From positions 144,143,041 to 144,207,040 of the forward strand of contig NC_081406.1 in the NCBI RefSeq assembly GCF_030272615.1: DNA of 64,000 nt. The letters run 5' to 3'. The position numbers and the translations under genes were made by a program. Positions 46,301 through 57,869 of the stretch are shown in pieces (the first letter of the stretch is position 1; each line of letters starts with the position of its first letter). Source of the DNA: Cryptomeria japonica (Eukaryota > Streptophyta > Pinopsida > Cupressales > Cupressaceae). The notes below the pieces were generated by a model. It made no database searches. It was not told where the DNA came from and saw only the letters and a program-made list of their open reading frames with translations.

Positions 46301-47267
46301 AAAACCCAAAAAACCACTATATCAGCCTATTGCAAAGAGGACACCTTTTATCATAAAAGCAGCATCAAACACCATCGCAACTACCCCACCGAGGCCCAAA
46401 ATCCCAACACAACCGCCTATAAGACCAATCATCCCACTCATCAAACCAGTGATCCCATCAGCAACAACAATAACATCAATAGCACCATTAGTAGCAACAA
46501 CTACATCAAAATCCACAGCAGCATCTACAACACTAGTAGTTCCAATAGAAGCAACAGAGTCAACACTACCAATACTCCCCGTATTAGATTCATTGATCCC
46601 CATCATCCTTCCCGCAGCACCGATCATTTCATCTACAAAAGTACATCAACCAATCACACCGGCAATGTTTAACACAAAGGACATCCCAGTATGGTATAGT
46701 AATCGGATGTTGGAAAGTGATTCAGAGACTGACTCACATGAATATGAATTTGATTCCATCCAGCTTAATACTTCAGATGAGGAAGACACATCACCACCTC
46801 CACCTTGCAAAGACATCCCTGTTTATGGAGAAGCATAGATAAAAATGTCTTGGGTTCCTGAGCTGGAAACTTCTTCCATAGACCCTACGTCACATCCTAT
46901 GCTTGATTTTGACAAGACGAGTACCATCAACGACCTTCACCATAATGTCTTAACCCTCACTGACACATCTAACAAACTTAACCTAATCTATGAACTAATG
47001 CCCATTATCCATCCCGAACTCATCGAATGGAACCAACCTAATCCCCCATGTCTTGACCATTTCCAAAACGATGAGGCGATCATTGACTTTTTGGAACTGT
47101 GGGATAACATACCAAGTAGGGATCACAAAGCTGGATTCACCATGGAACTAAATAGTGCAGCATACTTCAGGGCAGATGCCAAACCTTTCAGTTGCAAAAA
47201 TATAACAATAAAACATGGATCTTCCAGTGAAACCACATTGTGGCACTGTTTGATTCAACAAAAGTAA
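43350..47267 (+). pseudogene. Tat gag-protease-G-patch frame, with nonsense codons
   Basis: A single frame from ATG 43350 to the stop at 47265. In order: an acidic N-terminus; capsid (FEKYRGKGDPCDHVREFH near 43880, LFPQSLGG near 43980); nucleocapsid box CDFHQGRGHKTSNCHRL near 44730; protease LLIDNGAGLNICT near 45395 and LLGRPWIHAM near 45620; a G-patch-like segment (46128-46275: GLLIMQRMGYDGQSALG ... NIGLGFQ); and a Pro/Ile/Thr-rich linker. Stops sit at 43371, 43860, 43977, 44025, 44580, 45090, 45114, 45552 and 46836. Five of these are TGA. The protein would build the particle and process the polyprotein. Confidence 0.88.
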
Positions 47268-50200
47268 AAAGAAAGAGTGTATCCAACAGTGAAAACCTCT
47301 CTAAGGTGCCTAAGGATGAAAGGTTTGAAATTCTTCCATGTAGCACACAACATGAACGATCAACGATTCTCATCGAGGAAACAAAAGAATACAACGTAGG
47401 GACTCCTGAAACTCCTCACCACATACATCTAGCATCTCTTCTAACTGCAGAGGAACAACCTAAATTTGTAGAGTTATTTCAAAAGTGTCAGATCAACTTT
47501 TCATGGTCATATGCAGACATGCCTGGTCTTGATCCTGATTTAGTCATGCATCACCTCACAGTAGCAGAAGGAGCCAAGCCTGTCAAGCAGAAGCTTTGCA
47601 AGATGCATCCTCAGATTGTAGTACTAGTCAAAGCAGAACTCAAGAAACTCCTAGATGTTGGTTTCATTAGACCAATTGATTATGTAGATTGGATATCCAA
47701 TATTGTGCTTGTCGGCAAGCCAAATGGGGGCATCCATATTTGTATTGACTTTAGAGATCTGAATAAGGCATGTCCTAAGGATGAATTCCCCCTAACAAAC
47801 ATCAACATTATAGTGGACCTAATAGCAAGACATGCCATGCTTTCACTCATGGATGGCTTTTTCGGATACAATCAGATAAAGATCACACCAGAGGATCAAC
47901 ATAAGACAACCTTCACATGTCCATGGGGTACATACTGCTAGAATGTAATGCCTTTTGGTCTCAAGAATGCAGGACCGACCTATCAATGAGCAATGACCAC
48001 CATCTTCCATGACATGATGCATACTATGATGGAAGATTATGTTGATGACTTACTAGCAAAATCACTCACCAGAGAAGGTCATCTCGACATATTAGATAAA
48101 ATCTTTGATAGACTAGAACAATATCATGTTCGACTCAACCTAAAGAAAAGTGTCTTTGGAGTAACCTCAGGGAAGCTTCTAGGATACATTGTCTCCAACA
48201 AAGGTATTGAGGTTGATCCAACAAAGGTCAAAGCAATCATGGACATGCCACCACCAAAGAACATCAGTCAGTTAAGGACATTACAAGGATGGCTACAATC
48301 CATCCGAAGATTCATTGCACAAATGGCAGATAAGTGTCACCCATTCACACACCTGCTACACAAGAACATCCACTTTCAGTGGGATACCAGATGCCAGCAA
48401 GCATTCCAGATGCTTAAAGATTATCTCACGAATATGCCATTGTTGATCCCACCAGATCCAAGTAGACCTTTGTTACTCTATATATCAGCAACAAATACAA
48501 CATTGGGTGTACTATTGGCACAAAATAATGCAGAAGGGAAACAGTGTGCTGTTTACTACATCTCTCATACACTGGTCAGCTATGAACTCAATTATACACC
48601 TATTGAGCGAGCTTGCCTAGTAGTAATCTTGGTAGCCACTAAACTCAGGCACTGTCTATTAACACACAAAGTACAACTCATTGCTAAGATCGATCCACTC
48701 AAATACTTACTTAGTAAAGCAACATTGACAGACCACTTGGCCAAATGGGTGATGATTCTCAGTGAATTTGAGATTGAGTATGTGGACCGTAAAGCTATCA
48801 AAGGTCAAGTTATTGTAGATTAGCTGGCTGATGCACCCCTCATAGGCTATCATCCTCTCATTTCCAATTTTCTAGATGAAGAGTTATTCATGATCACAAC
48901 AGCACAACCATGGAAACTATACTTTGATGGTTCGTACACTAGGCATGGCTCGGGGCTAGGCATTTTGTTTATCACACCTCAAGGTGACAACATCCCGAAA
49001 TCTTACAGACTCACATTTCCATGCACCAACAACATAGCAGAGTATGAGGCCTTGATCATAGGACTAGGGCTAGCCATACAATAGAAGTTACAGGAACTAC
49101 AAGTATATGGCGACTCCCAACTGGTCATTCGACAAGCAATAGATGAATATCAGACCAAGGATGATAAACTCATGCCATACAAGAAAATGGTGGACAAATT
49201 AAAGGCCTCATTTACTACTATCACCTTTGAGAAGATACCAAGAGATCAGAATCGAGTTGCTAACGCTATGGCTACCATCGTATCTCTCCTAGATCTTCCA
49301 CAGAATTCAACACGCAACGAGTTCTTGGTAGAACAACTTTGGATTCCCGCTTATGATATCCCCGAAACCAAGATGATATGTCACCTTATCGGTTCCAAAT
49401 CCCCATGGTATGGTGAGTTTTACACCTATCTCCGCGATCACACCCTTCCTCCTAACCAATCGAATAACCAACGTTAAACCTTCATTCGCCAAATAGCTCG
49501 ATATACCATTATTGCTAAAACCCTATACCGACGCAGTCTTGATGGTACTCTCCTTCGATGTCTAGAACAGGATGAGATAACAAAGGCCTTGGAAGAGGTA
49601 CATGAAGGAATTTGTGGAATGCATGCAAGTGATCTGTCACTAGCCAAGAAACTCCTGCGCACTGGATACTATTGGCCATTTATGGAAAAAGACTCCTACT
49701 ACTTTGTCAGAAAGTGCAAGAAATGCCAAGTTCATGAAGACCTGATACATGCACCAGCACAAGAATTGCAACCAATCACGACACCATGGCCTTTTTATCA
49801 ATGGGGCCTTGACCTTGTGGGTAAAATCCATCCATCTTCATCCAATGGCCATAAATTCATTATTACCGCCACCAAATACTTCACAAAGCGAATCAAAGTT
49901 GTTCCACTTACCCAAGTTATCGGCAAGAAGATCGCCTCATTCATCCTCAATTACATCATCTGTCGATATGGTGTACCCATGTCCATCATCACAGATAACG
50001 GTCTTCCTTTCAAAAATCAGGATGTCCGTGAACTCTGTGAGAAATTTCACATCCAACACTGCTTTTCCACTCCCTATTACCCATAAGGTAATGGTCAGGC
50101 CGAAGCATCAAACAAGAACATATTGAGAATCCTAAAGAAGACAGTCAATGATGCCGGTCGTGATTGGCACGTTCAATTGAATCCATCACTATGGGCATAT

Positions 50201-50662
50201 CGAACTAGCATTCGAACCCCTACAGGCATAACTCCCTACTCATTGGTCTATGGTGTAGAAGCTATTTTACCTATTGAGGTTGAGATCCCATCACTACAGG
50301 TTTCCTTGCACAATCTCATCGATGATGAAGCATACAGAGTATCTCGTCTCCAAGACTTAGAGCTACTTGATGAGAAATGACAAGCCGCATACAATCACCT
50401 CAAGGCCTATCAGTAGCGCATGAGCAAAAGCTATAATCATTGGGTTAGACCTCATACATTTGAGGTAGGTGATCTTGTTCTTCGAGAAAATCCTTGCAAC
50501 CAACCCAACCGAGAACATCAAGGAAAGTTTGAATCAAATTGGCTGGGTCCATATGTTGTCACTACTATATTTGGGTCCGGGGCATATCAATTGGCTACTT
50601 CAGAAGGAGAACCACTAGCAGATCCGATCAACAGCATGCACCTCAAACAGTTTTATACATAA
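47231..50662 (+). pseudogene. Tat pol: RT, RNase H, aRH, integrase, with nonsense codons
   Basis: Pol lies in the -1 frame relative to gag and opens at 47231. RT blocks: HICIDFRDLNKACPKDEFPL (about 47736), MPFGLKNAGPTYQ, catalytic YVDD at 48038-48049. The first RNase H (LYISATNTTLGVLLAQ) has lost its first catalytic Asp. A second RNase H (LYFDGSYTRHGSGLG, EYEALIIGLGLA, VYGDSQLVI; 48908-49130) keeps Asp-Glu-Asp, as typical for Tat. Integrase keeps HEGICGMH...CKKC, LDLVG, ITDNG and GQAEASN, that is the full D-D-E set. Stops at 47939, 47987, 48821, 49082, 49475, 50084, 50378 and 50414 block translation. It ends INSMHLKQFYT at 50659. Confidence 0.92.
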
Positions 50663-50779
50663 AGTTGCATAGAGCATCAAGCTCCCAATATACTAGCAAA
50701 ACTACCAAAAACATCTAGAAAAATGTCCTAAAGAAAATACAAAAACATCAAAATAGTAAAGAAAAATCATGCATCCAAA

Positions 50780-50850
50780 CGGTGAACAACCACTCCAGTG
50801 GCACCTTGGGTAAGTACGATGGTGAAAACCTGGCAAACAGGTGCCACTTG
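50780..50850 (+). other. Conserved non-coding module after pol
   Basis: ACGGTGAACAACC, CCAC-TCCA-GTGG hairpin, GGGTAAGTACGATGGTGAAA and AACAGGTGCCACTTG follow pol by about 120 bp. The same series stands at 27021-27090 in the 12.9-kb element. Confidence 0.65.
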
Positions 50851-53229
50851 TAATGGCTATGACTCCATTGTCTTTCAGACTTGTTGTGCTCACATTCATT
50901 ACATTCACACATCCATCCACCCAAACCATGGCTTGTTATAAATCTACAATCGAGATAGTGCTCCATTCATCTTGCATCCCGCTTTTTCATAAGCATGTCT
51001 AAACTGGGGGCAATGCCCTTAATCTCATTTGATGGAAGTGGATTATGCATTATTCTTATGATTCGTTGGGTTCGTCATTCAAAACTATCTCACAAAATAC
51101 CAAAAACATTCAAAACTATCTCAAAAAATACCAAAAACATTCAAAAGAATCACAAAATCCAAAAACATAATAAAACACAAAAATCAATCAAAAACATGGC
51201 AACAACCTGTGCATACTCATCCGAGTGGATACCAAACAACATTGCGACATACTCACACAATGACCACTTATCAATCAAACAAAACAATCAACATCAACAC
51301 TCAAACCTGTCTTCAACAAGGATGCATCCTTCCTTACCAAAACAAAGACAAAATGACGTTTTCTTTGACAAGAAAATTATGTGTTAAGCTATCAAATACT
51401 TGGTTGGTTTATGAGTAATTCATTCATTTATATGTATCAGGTTCCTATAGCATTGTTTGTGTATCTTCTGCAGATTGTTCTGATGAAGTTCTGGGGCATG
51501 TACTAATGGTGTCTACGTGGGAAGTTCACTAAGCTACATGATCTTATGAAAAATGCAGTCATAGATCACTACGGCTTGTTGACTACAGTGTGTACCTTGA
51601 CTATATGAGCATGAACCATTACCAAGGATCCATATTCTTTATTCTTTATGTATATACTGTTTTGTTTGCACGAACAATGCTCCTTCTTTGGTTCCTCCTC
51701 ATCCAAGTCTCAAGATATGATCAACCCAAGATCAAGGAGGACGATCCAAGTCCTGCATGAACGGAGATGATCCTTGTCTGTTCCGCAAGCAATACTCTGG
51801 TCAACTTGACCCATTATATCAATCTATTTGTATTAACTTGCTATATCAAATCATGGAAGAAATACTCTGGTCATCTTGAATCATTATGTCAAGATGCTTG
51901 TATTTTCTTACAACATTTTAAAGCTCAATGATGAAAATAGAGCACTATGGATCATCATTTCATCTCATCTGTTTATATGTTGCATTCCTTTGCATATCAC
52001 CCATCCATTCACTCATTCATATGTAGGATTTGTATGCAAAAGTGAACAAAGTTAAAATGAGCAGCTATGTGCAAATTAAGCTGGTCTTGGATACAATCGC
52101 AACCAAGTACTCTGATACATCATCAATGCATCATGCAAAGTCTAAAACACCTTGCATTCATCCATCATGATCATATCATCATCATTACATTTAGTTGCAT
52201 TTACATCAAGTACATTTCATATCATTTTAGTTGTTTAAAATGCATATAGTTCATTATCATTTATTAAAAATTTATATCATCTCATCATTGCATAATCGGG
52301 ATATTTAGATTCATTCATATAAATCAATTGTCCCTAATTGTATTAACCATTTACTATGCATTCATTTAGTGCCAGTTATCCATTATCATATTATCATCCT
52401 TTATTATCCTTTATCATGTATCGTTGCATACATTCATTTAGTGTTAGTTAAAAAGTGCATTCATTCATCCATTATTAAGTGTCTTATTATGCTCATTTTA
52501 GGATTCATTTACATTGCATTCATTATCCTTTTTTAATTGCATTAAGGTGCAGTTATTAAAAAATAAGTTGCATTATTATCACATTATCCTTTTTACTTAA
52601 TCATATTTAGGCATTTAGAATCATAAAACCATTTGACTCAAACATTGGTTCATACCATTTTATATATCCATTATATGTATGCATTCATTTAGACATCATC
52701 ATATAAACATTTGCACTTTACATTTGTTTATCCATATTTCATTCATCTAAAAACATCTAGATGCATATCCATACATAAATCATTCATTATTTGCATTAAC
52801 ATCATTGCATATCATTATCTCATCATTATATATAAAATGAAATACAAAATCCTGTCCATATCGATATAAGCATACATCATCATCATGGCATTACATACAT
52901 AAAACATTACATCAAACAAAACATGCACACATGTATAAACCTGCATTCATAAGTCAATATCCAACATCATAAATCATCGTAAAAACATGCATGTAGGAAT
53001 CATCTCATCAATGCATACATATACACGTACCCATCTAAGCATAAACTCATAAAAATCACCATCTTGCATAGCATCCATACATATCATCAAAATATGGGAT
53101 CTCTTCATATATATCATCTCATGTATCAGAGTACAATGAAGTCTACAAAAATTGGCTACCAAGAGCCATCCAAGATACAATCAAAAAAAAAAAATAACAA
53201 TGATAAAACACATGCATGCAAAATGCTCT
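50851..53229. other. Spacer between pol and antisense gene
   Basis: 2.4 kb without a gene. From about 52130 to 52960 it is dominated by CATTCATTTA/ATCATTATC-like low-complexity repeats, comparable to 28110-28400 in the other Tat element. Confidence 0.5.
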
Positions 53230-55251
53230 CTCAGATGCCACTTTGACTAGATGTTGCACCATCATCGCCACCTACTACCCCACTAGTCCCCACACCATCC
53301 TATCTATCTCTCTGTGGAGGCCCCATCAAACGCCTACTAGCTCCTGCACCCCCTGACCTATCTCTCCGTAGAGGACCCATCACACCCCCACTGCTCTGCA
53401 TCCTCTGGGATCGCTCTGATCTAGCCTATTGCATCTATGAATAGCTCAGTGCTCGCTGACTAGATGGCACCACCTGCTCATATAAACCCCGCCAATAATC
53501 AACCTCTCCACTTGATCTCCGTACCTCCCTAGCCAATGCCTCCACAGATGGCCCCTGTCCTTGTACTCCCTCCAAAACCCTCACTCTCTCCTGCAACTAG
53601 ACCACCCTGTCAACGGCTTGATCTCTCACCCACAACACTATAGTCAACTCTGACTCTCATGCAAATAGTTGCACGTCTCTCACTGCAACCTCTGCCTTTA
53701 GATCCTCCACCCGTGTCTCGGCTGCTGTTAATTGAGTATGAAAATGTGCTATCATATGCTCCCGAGGATCACCACCCCCTGTCGCTCCCTCCCCTGTCTC
53801 CATAGGTACCTCTTCAGTGGCTCCCTCCCCTCTATCCATTGGTATCTCCCTCTCCATACCTCAGCCACCTAATTTGAATTTGCCTGGCACTAATGGTCCC
53901 TATGAAATCCACAATGGTAATCCACCTCTCCCTCTTCGCTGGACCTAACCACCTAAGCCACCTCCTCCACCATCTCCTCCTCCACCACCTCCACCCTCTC
54001 CTCCTCCTCCATCACCACCATCCCCCCTCCCTCGCCCACCTATCATCGGTCCTCAACCTCCTCCCCTCCTCCCCTCCTCCATCTCCGTCCCCTCTCCTCG
54101 TCAAAATCAGGAATAGGCTCTACTAGATCTGATATCCACAAAATCGGATGAGCTGCCATATATTTTGTATACTCATCTAACACCCCAACATCCACCACCC
54201 TCGACCGTATATCCCATGGCCTCGCCTGAAGCTCCTGGAACTCCGCCAATGCCTGATCATATGGAAGTACTGGCCCCCATGCATATCTCTCTTGGACCAC
54301 TCTGGCATACTCTCCTGATCCCCTCGGCAATCCCTACTGCCATCCAAACTGCCTCAGAACCCTGCCTGGCACCTGTCTCTCTACATCGTAGGAAGTCCGC
54401 CCAATGAGGAATCGGGTCATGAATACATACAACAAAGCCTCCGCATCATCCTCCCAAGGCTCACACTCCAGATAAGGTCTCTAGATCACCACATCAAGAT
54501 CATCCAGTGCCCGCCGCCACCACTCTAACTTCCTCAAGTGGGGCTGACTCATCATGCCGCTATACATGAACATATAAGGCTGATCAATAGCCCGAAATCT
54601 AAGACTCACTGGTCAATTCACTAGTAAGTGCTCCCACGCCCAAATGTGCAGTAGCGTCACTCCCACTGCCAAAGAGCCTCTCCCACGGTACGCTACCTCA
54701 TGTAACTCCTAATACATGTGCGCTAACACGCACGGTCCCTAGGAAAATCGGGTCCCCTCCATCATCATCTACTCTATAACCCGTCCCCTTCCAATGGCTA
54801 GACCATGCGAGCGCCTATCAGGACACAGTAGCCCTCCCATGATCCCAGACAAAACTGCTGGCAATGGCTCATACAACGCCATGATGTCCTCCCAAGCTAT
54901 GGAGCCGTCATCAATGAACACATCCTCGTCAAAGAATCACTACACTGCTAGCATCCCCCATGATCTGTCATATGTGACTAGCTCACCCCAAATGGGAATA
55001 TGAAGGATACGCCACACATCCTCCAAAGTCACTGTCATCTCCCCTTATGCTAGATGAAGCGTGCACGTCTCACTGTGCCAGCGCTCTGCCAAGGCTGTAA
55101 TCAAACCATGATTCATCTGAATCATGGGCATATGCATCACATCATACAGTCCAGTCGCTGCAATGCAATCAATCTCGGCCTCTGTCAACTGATCCCGTAA
55201 CCCCAATGTCACTGGATGTCTCTCACGTAACTATAACACGCGTAGATCCTC
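53230..55251 (-). pseudogene. Antisense plant mobile domain gene, exon 2, broken
   Basis: After a TGTGTGCAG acceptor the minus strand reads EDLRVL, a TAG, then LRERHPVTLGLRDQLTEAEI and TGLYDVMHMPMIQMNHGL, ITALAERWHSETCTLHL, GEMTVTLEDVWRILHIPI: a PMD that aligns block by block with 30438-28462. Later segments match too (YARVVQERYAWGPVLPYDQA, about 54300; DVGVLDEYTKYMAAHPI, about 54170), followed by a Pro-rich or Glu/Arg-rich tract and a GGVMGP-containing tail near 53380. Stops and shifts make this copy non-functional. Confidence 0.8.
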
Positions 55252-55857
55252 CTGCACACAAGCATCAATCAATCATTATCAGTTGTTTTATTTTCAAACT
55301 TTCTTAAAGTTTAAACCTAGACTATCAACAGATACTTTGATCAAGTATCTTCAGGTCTCAACAGGTAAGCAATCGTGGCACACCTAGACTTCAACATGCA
55401 TTTATCCTAATGACCTAAGTCTCATTAGGGTTGCTATGGTTCAAAATAACTCTCACTTCACATTTTTTCATCCATCATCGGCATCGGGAGATTTTTATTC
55501 ACACAAATTGGGGTATCTTTTTTTTCTAAACAATAATGCTAAACCCCTAACAAAAGTGCTCAATCAACCCTACAAAAGCGTAAAATTGCAAAAGCGCTAT
55601 AAGACCTATGCAATAGCGCTGCTTAAAGACAAAAGCGTTCAATTGACCCTTCAATAGCGCTCAACAAACAATAGTGCTTAAACATACACACAATAGCGCT
55701 CAAACAATAGCACAATAGCGTCGTTGTGGCACAAAAGCGCTAGTTAATTGGACAAAAGCGCCAAAACATAGTTTCAGCGCTATTGTCCTAACTCAACTTG
55801 GACTCAGCAAAAAACATAACAAAAATGCGTAAAATTCAAAATTTCAAATTTGCGTAC
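55252..55857 (-). other. Predicted intron of the antisense PMD gene
   Basis: The minus strand begins GTACGC at 55857 (a weak donor) and ends TGTGTGCAG at 55252; phase 0. It contains the AGCGCTATTGT array at 55549-55787. Position and phase match the intron at 30439-31348. Confidence 0.6.
55549..55787 (-). repeat. Intron array of the AGCGCTATTGT motif (minus strand)
   Basis: About thirteen copies, seen on the plus strand as CAATAGCGCT or CAAAAGCGCT. Because AGCGCT is itself palindromic, orientation is set by the flanking ATTG or TTTTG. Most copies point in the antisense-transcript direction; the last one (55774) points the other way. Confidence 0.85.
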
Positions 55858-55932
55858 CGCTGGTCCGTAGTCATCTGGCCGATGGAATAGACGGACTCGC
55901 TCGAAATGGTGCTCTGCAATAGGTACTGACAT
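55858..55932 (-). pseudogene. Antisense PMD gene, predicted exon 1
   Basis: ATG at 55932-55930 opens 25 codons (MSVPIAEHHFERVRLFHRPD, then DYGPA) to the GT at 55857. The HHFERV...RP...G pattern matches exon 1 of the other element (HRFDRV...RP...G). The minus strand has TTTATAT about 100 bp upstream. Confidence 0.6.
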
Positions 55933-56333
55933 CCTGACTGCTACTCGCTCCTCTAAAAATATCACTATCAAAGCTCTGATTTCACACTGGTCGCGGTTGC
56001 AAATGATCTTGTTTTCACCCCTTTCTCCCCATATAAACCCTTCGTCATCACTGTAACTTTCCCCCGCTCACCGTCATGGTCCCCGTTAACTTCCCGAGCC
56101 TCCCATTTCTCCATTTTATCTCCGATTTCTTCTATTTTTCACCCGTATTGCTAACTTCTTCTCTTCTAGAACCTTGCCAATTTTCATTCTTTTTCGAGAG
56201 ATCACCCAATTTTTTGAAATTTTTCGGCTCATCTCTCGAGGGGGTCTGCCACCCATTAAATTAACATTTTATGGGGCATTTCTTCATACCTATTTCTCTT
56301 TCTTTGAAACGATACGATAAATTGTACCGTCTC

Positions 56334-56346
56334 AAAGAGGGGCAAA
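56334..56346 (+). other. Polypurine tract
   Basis: AAAGAGGGGCAAA directly before the 3' LTR. Confidence 0.85.
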
Positions 56347-57754
56347 TGTAGTCACATAAATCTGTCCATTTTAATTAAATGAATATTCCCTATTTATTTG
56401 ATTAAAAATCCACTAGCCATCAGTTAATTAAATTAATATTTAATTAATTAATCTTCAAACATTCTCCTATTAATTAAATAAATTATTCAATTTATTTTAA
56501 TTCATTCATTAAACCAAATTCAAATCAATTAAATGAATAAATCATATTTATTTCATTTAATCCCCTATTCCTCTTTTAAATAAATTAAATAAAACATTTA
56601 TTTAAATCATTTATTCCCCCCCCCCACTCGCATTTTCCTACAAATATAACTTGCACACATTTATTGAAATAAATGAATTTTTATTTTAATAAAATCTTAT
56701 TTTCCCTCACCCACCAAACCCACTTGCAAATCTAATCCCCTTCTAGATTCTTCTAACCCCTTCCTAATTAGCCTAATCCATTCCCTAATTATTGTCACAT
56801 TCCTAAGCAACTTGGAGTCACTTCTCAAAGACTTCAAAGTCTTTGAAAAGCATTTAATGTTTGGTGTGTTCAACAATTTAACCTCCGAAGTTTTCCAAAA
56901 CCACTAATGGCTCTTACATGACCATTTATGACTCTTACATAACCATTTATGGTTATTTCAACTTGCACTCATGTGTCTCCTCAAGCATTTATTGCTTTGA
57001 CCATGGTTATCTTTTTTGCCTTTGCACAAGAGTTTATCCATTGGATAAAAGCTTTATTCTTTGAATAAAGAATTTATTCATTCAACTAACCTTGACCCTA
57101 ACCTCCAAGTTAACTCTAAGGTCATGTCAAACATTTAATGCTTATTCCCTCTCCTCTCAACCTATCTCACATTGACACTTGTCATCTTGAGATTGGGTTG
57201 AAAGCCCTCACATGGATTTCAAATCATTCAATCCTGACCCTTGTTGAGATTACTCAATCTCAACCATCCATTGCTCCATTTTTCCTATAAATAGAGCCCA
57301 TTTCTTCATAATCCAGATCCTGAAAACTTGCATGCATTTAATCTATAGTGAATTTTAGAGAGCATATAATTGTCATTTTGGTTTAAAACAAATCATCTTA
57401 GCATCTATAGCATCTAGTATCATCTTTTCATTCATATTTAGAGCAAATATTTTAATCTTGAATCTCCATAAGCATCCATAGTGCAAAAAGCTGTTGAGAG
57501 CTACACTATTTTGGAACTTGGAGAGGAGAGGAACAAGGAAGGAGAAACTATCAGCATGGTAGAGAGCATTTGGAGGAGCTTAGTTGTTTTTTGTAGATTC
57601 CTTACACTTTCTTTTTGTTTAGTAGTTTCTTTCTTGATATGCTTGCTTAGGATAGTTTTTAATTTATGATTTTCTAACATCTAACAATCAACTTCTTGTT
57701 GTTTCTTGTTCAGGTGTTTGTTTATCCAAACCTTGTCCTTTTTACAGAGCATCA
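56347..57754 (+). repeat. 3' LTR of the 18.6-kb Tat element
   Basis: 1408 bp, TGTAGTCACATAAATC to ACAGAGCATCA, closely similar to 39191-40605, followed by the TSD ATAAG (57755-57759). Confidence 0.93.
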
Positions 57755-57869
57755 ATAAGAATTTAAAGATCATCCATTTTTTAAGTTGTCTAAATCATTT
57801 GTGATTTATAACAGCCAAATAAATGATGGATTGTGGAATTGCTTGCTGAATTCATTCAAATTTTACACC

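Larger units (their letters stand above)
39191..57754 (+). mobile_element. 18.6-kb Tat-lineage Ty3/Gypsy retrotransposon with antisense PMD gene
   Basis: LTRs 39191-40605 and 56347-57754; TSD ATAAG at 39186-39190 and 57755-57759; tRNA-Trp-type primer site; polypurine tract at 56334-56346. The order is leader, gag, protease, G-patch, RT, RNase H, second (aRH-type) RNase H, integrase, long spacer, antisense PMD gene. Two RNase H domains and an extra antisense ORF mark the Tat branch. The LTRs look alike apart from scattered substitutions and C-run length changes, yet the coding region has 17 nonsense codons plus a frame change, so it is inactive. Confidence 0.95.

Noticed and set aside
46322-46627. 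101-codon minus-strand ORF rich in Val/Gly/Ile
   Set aside because: Shadow of the Pro/Ile/Thr-rich gag-protease linker on the plus strand.
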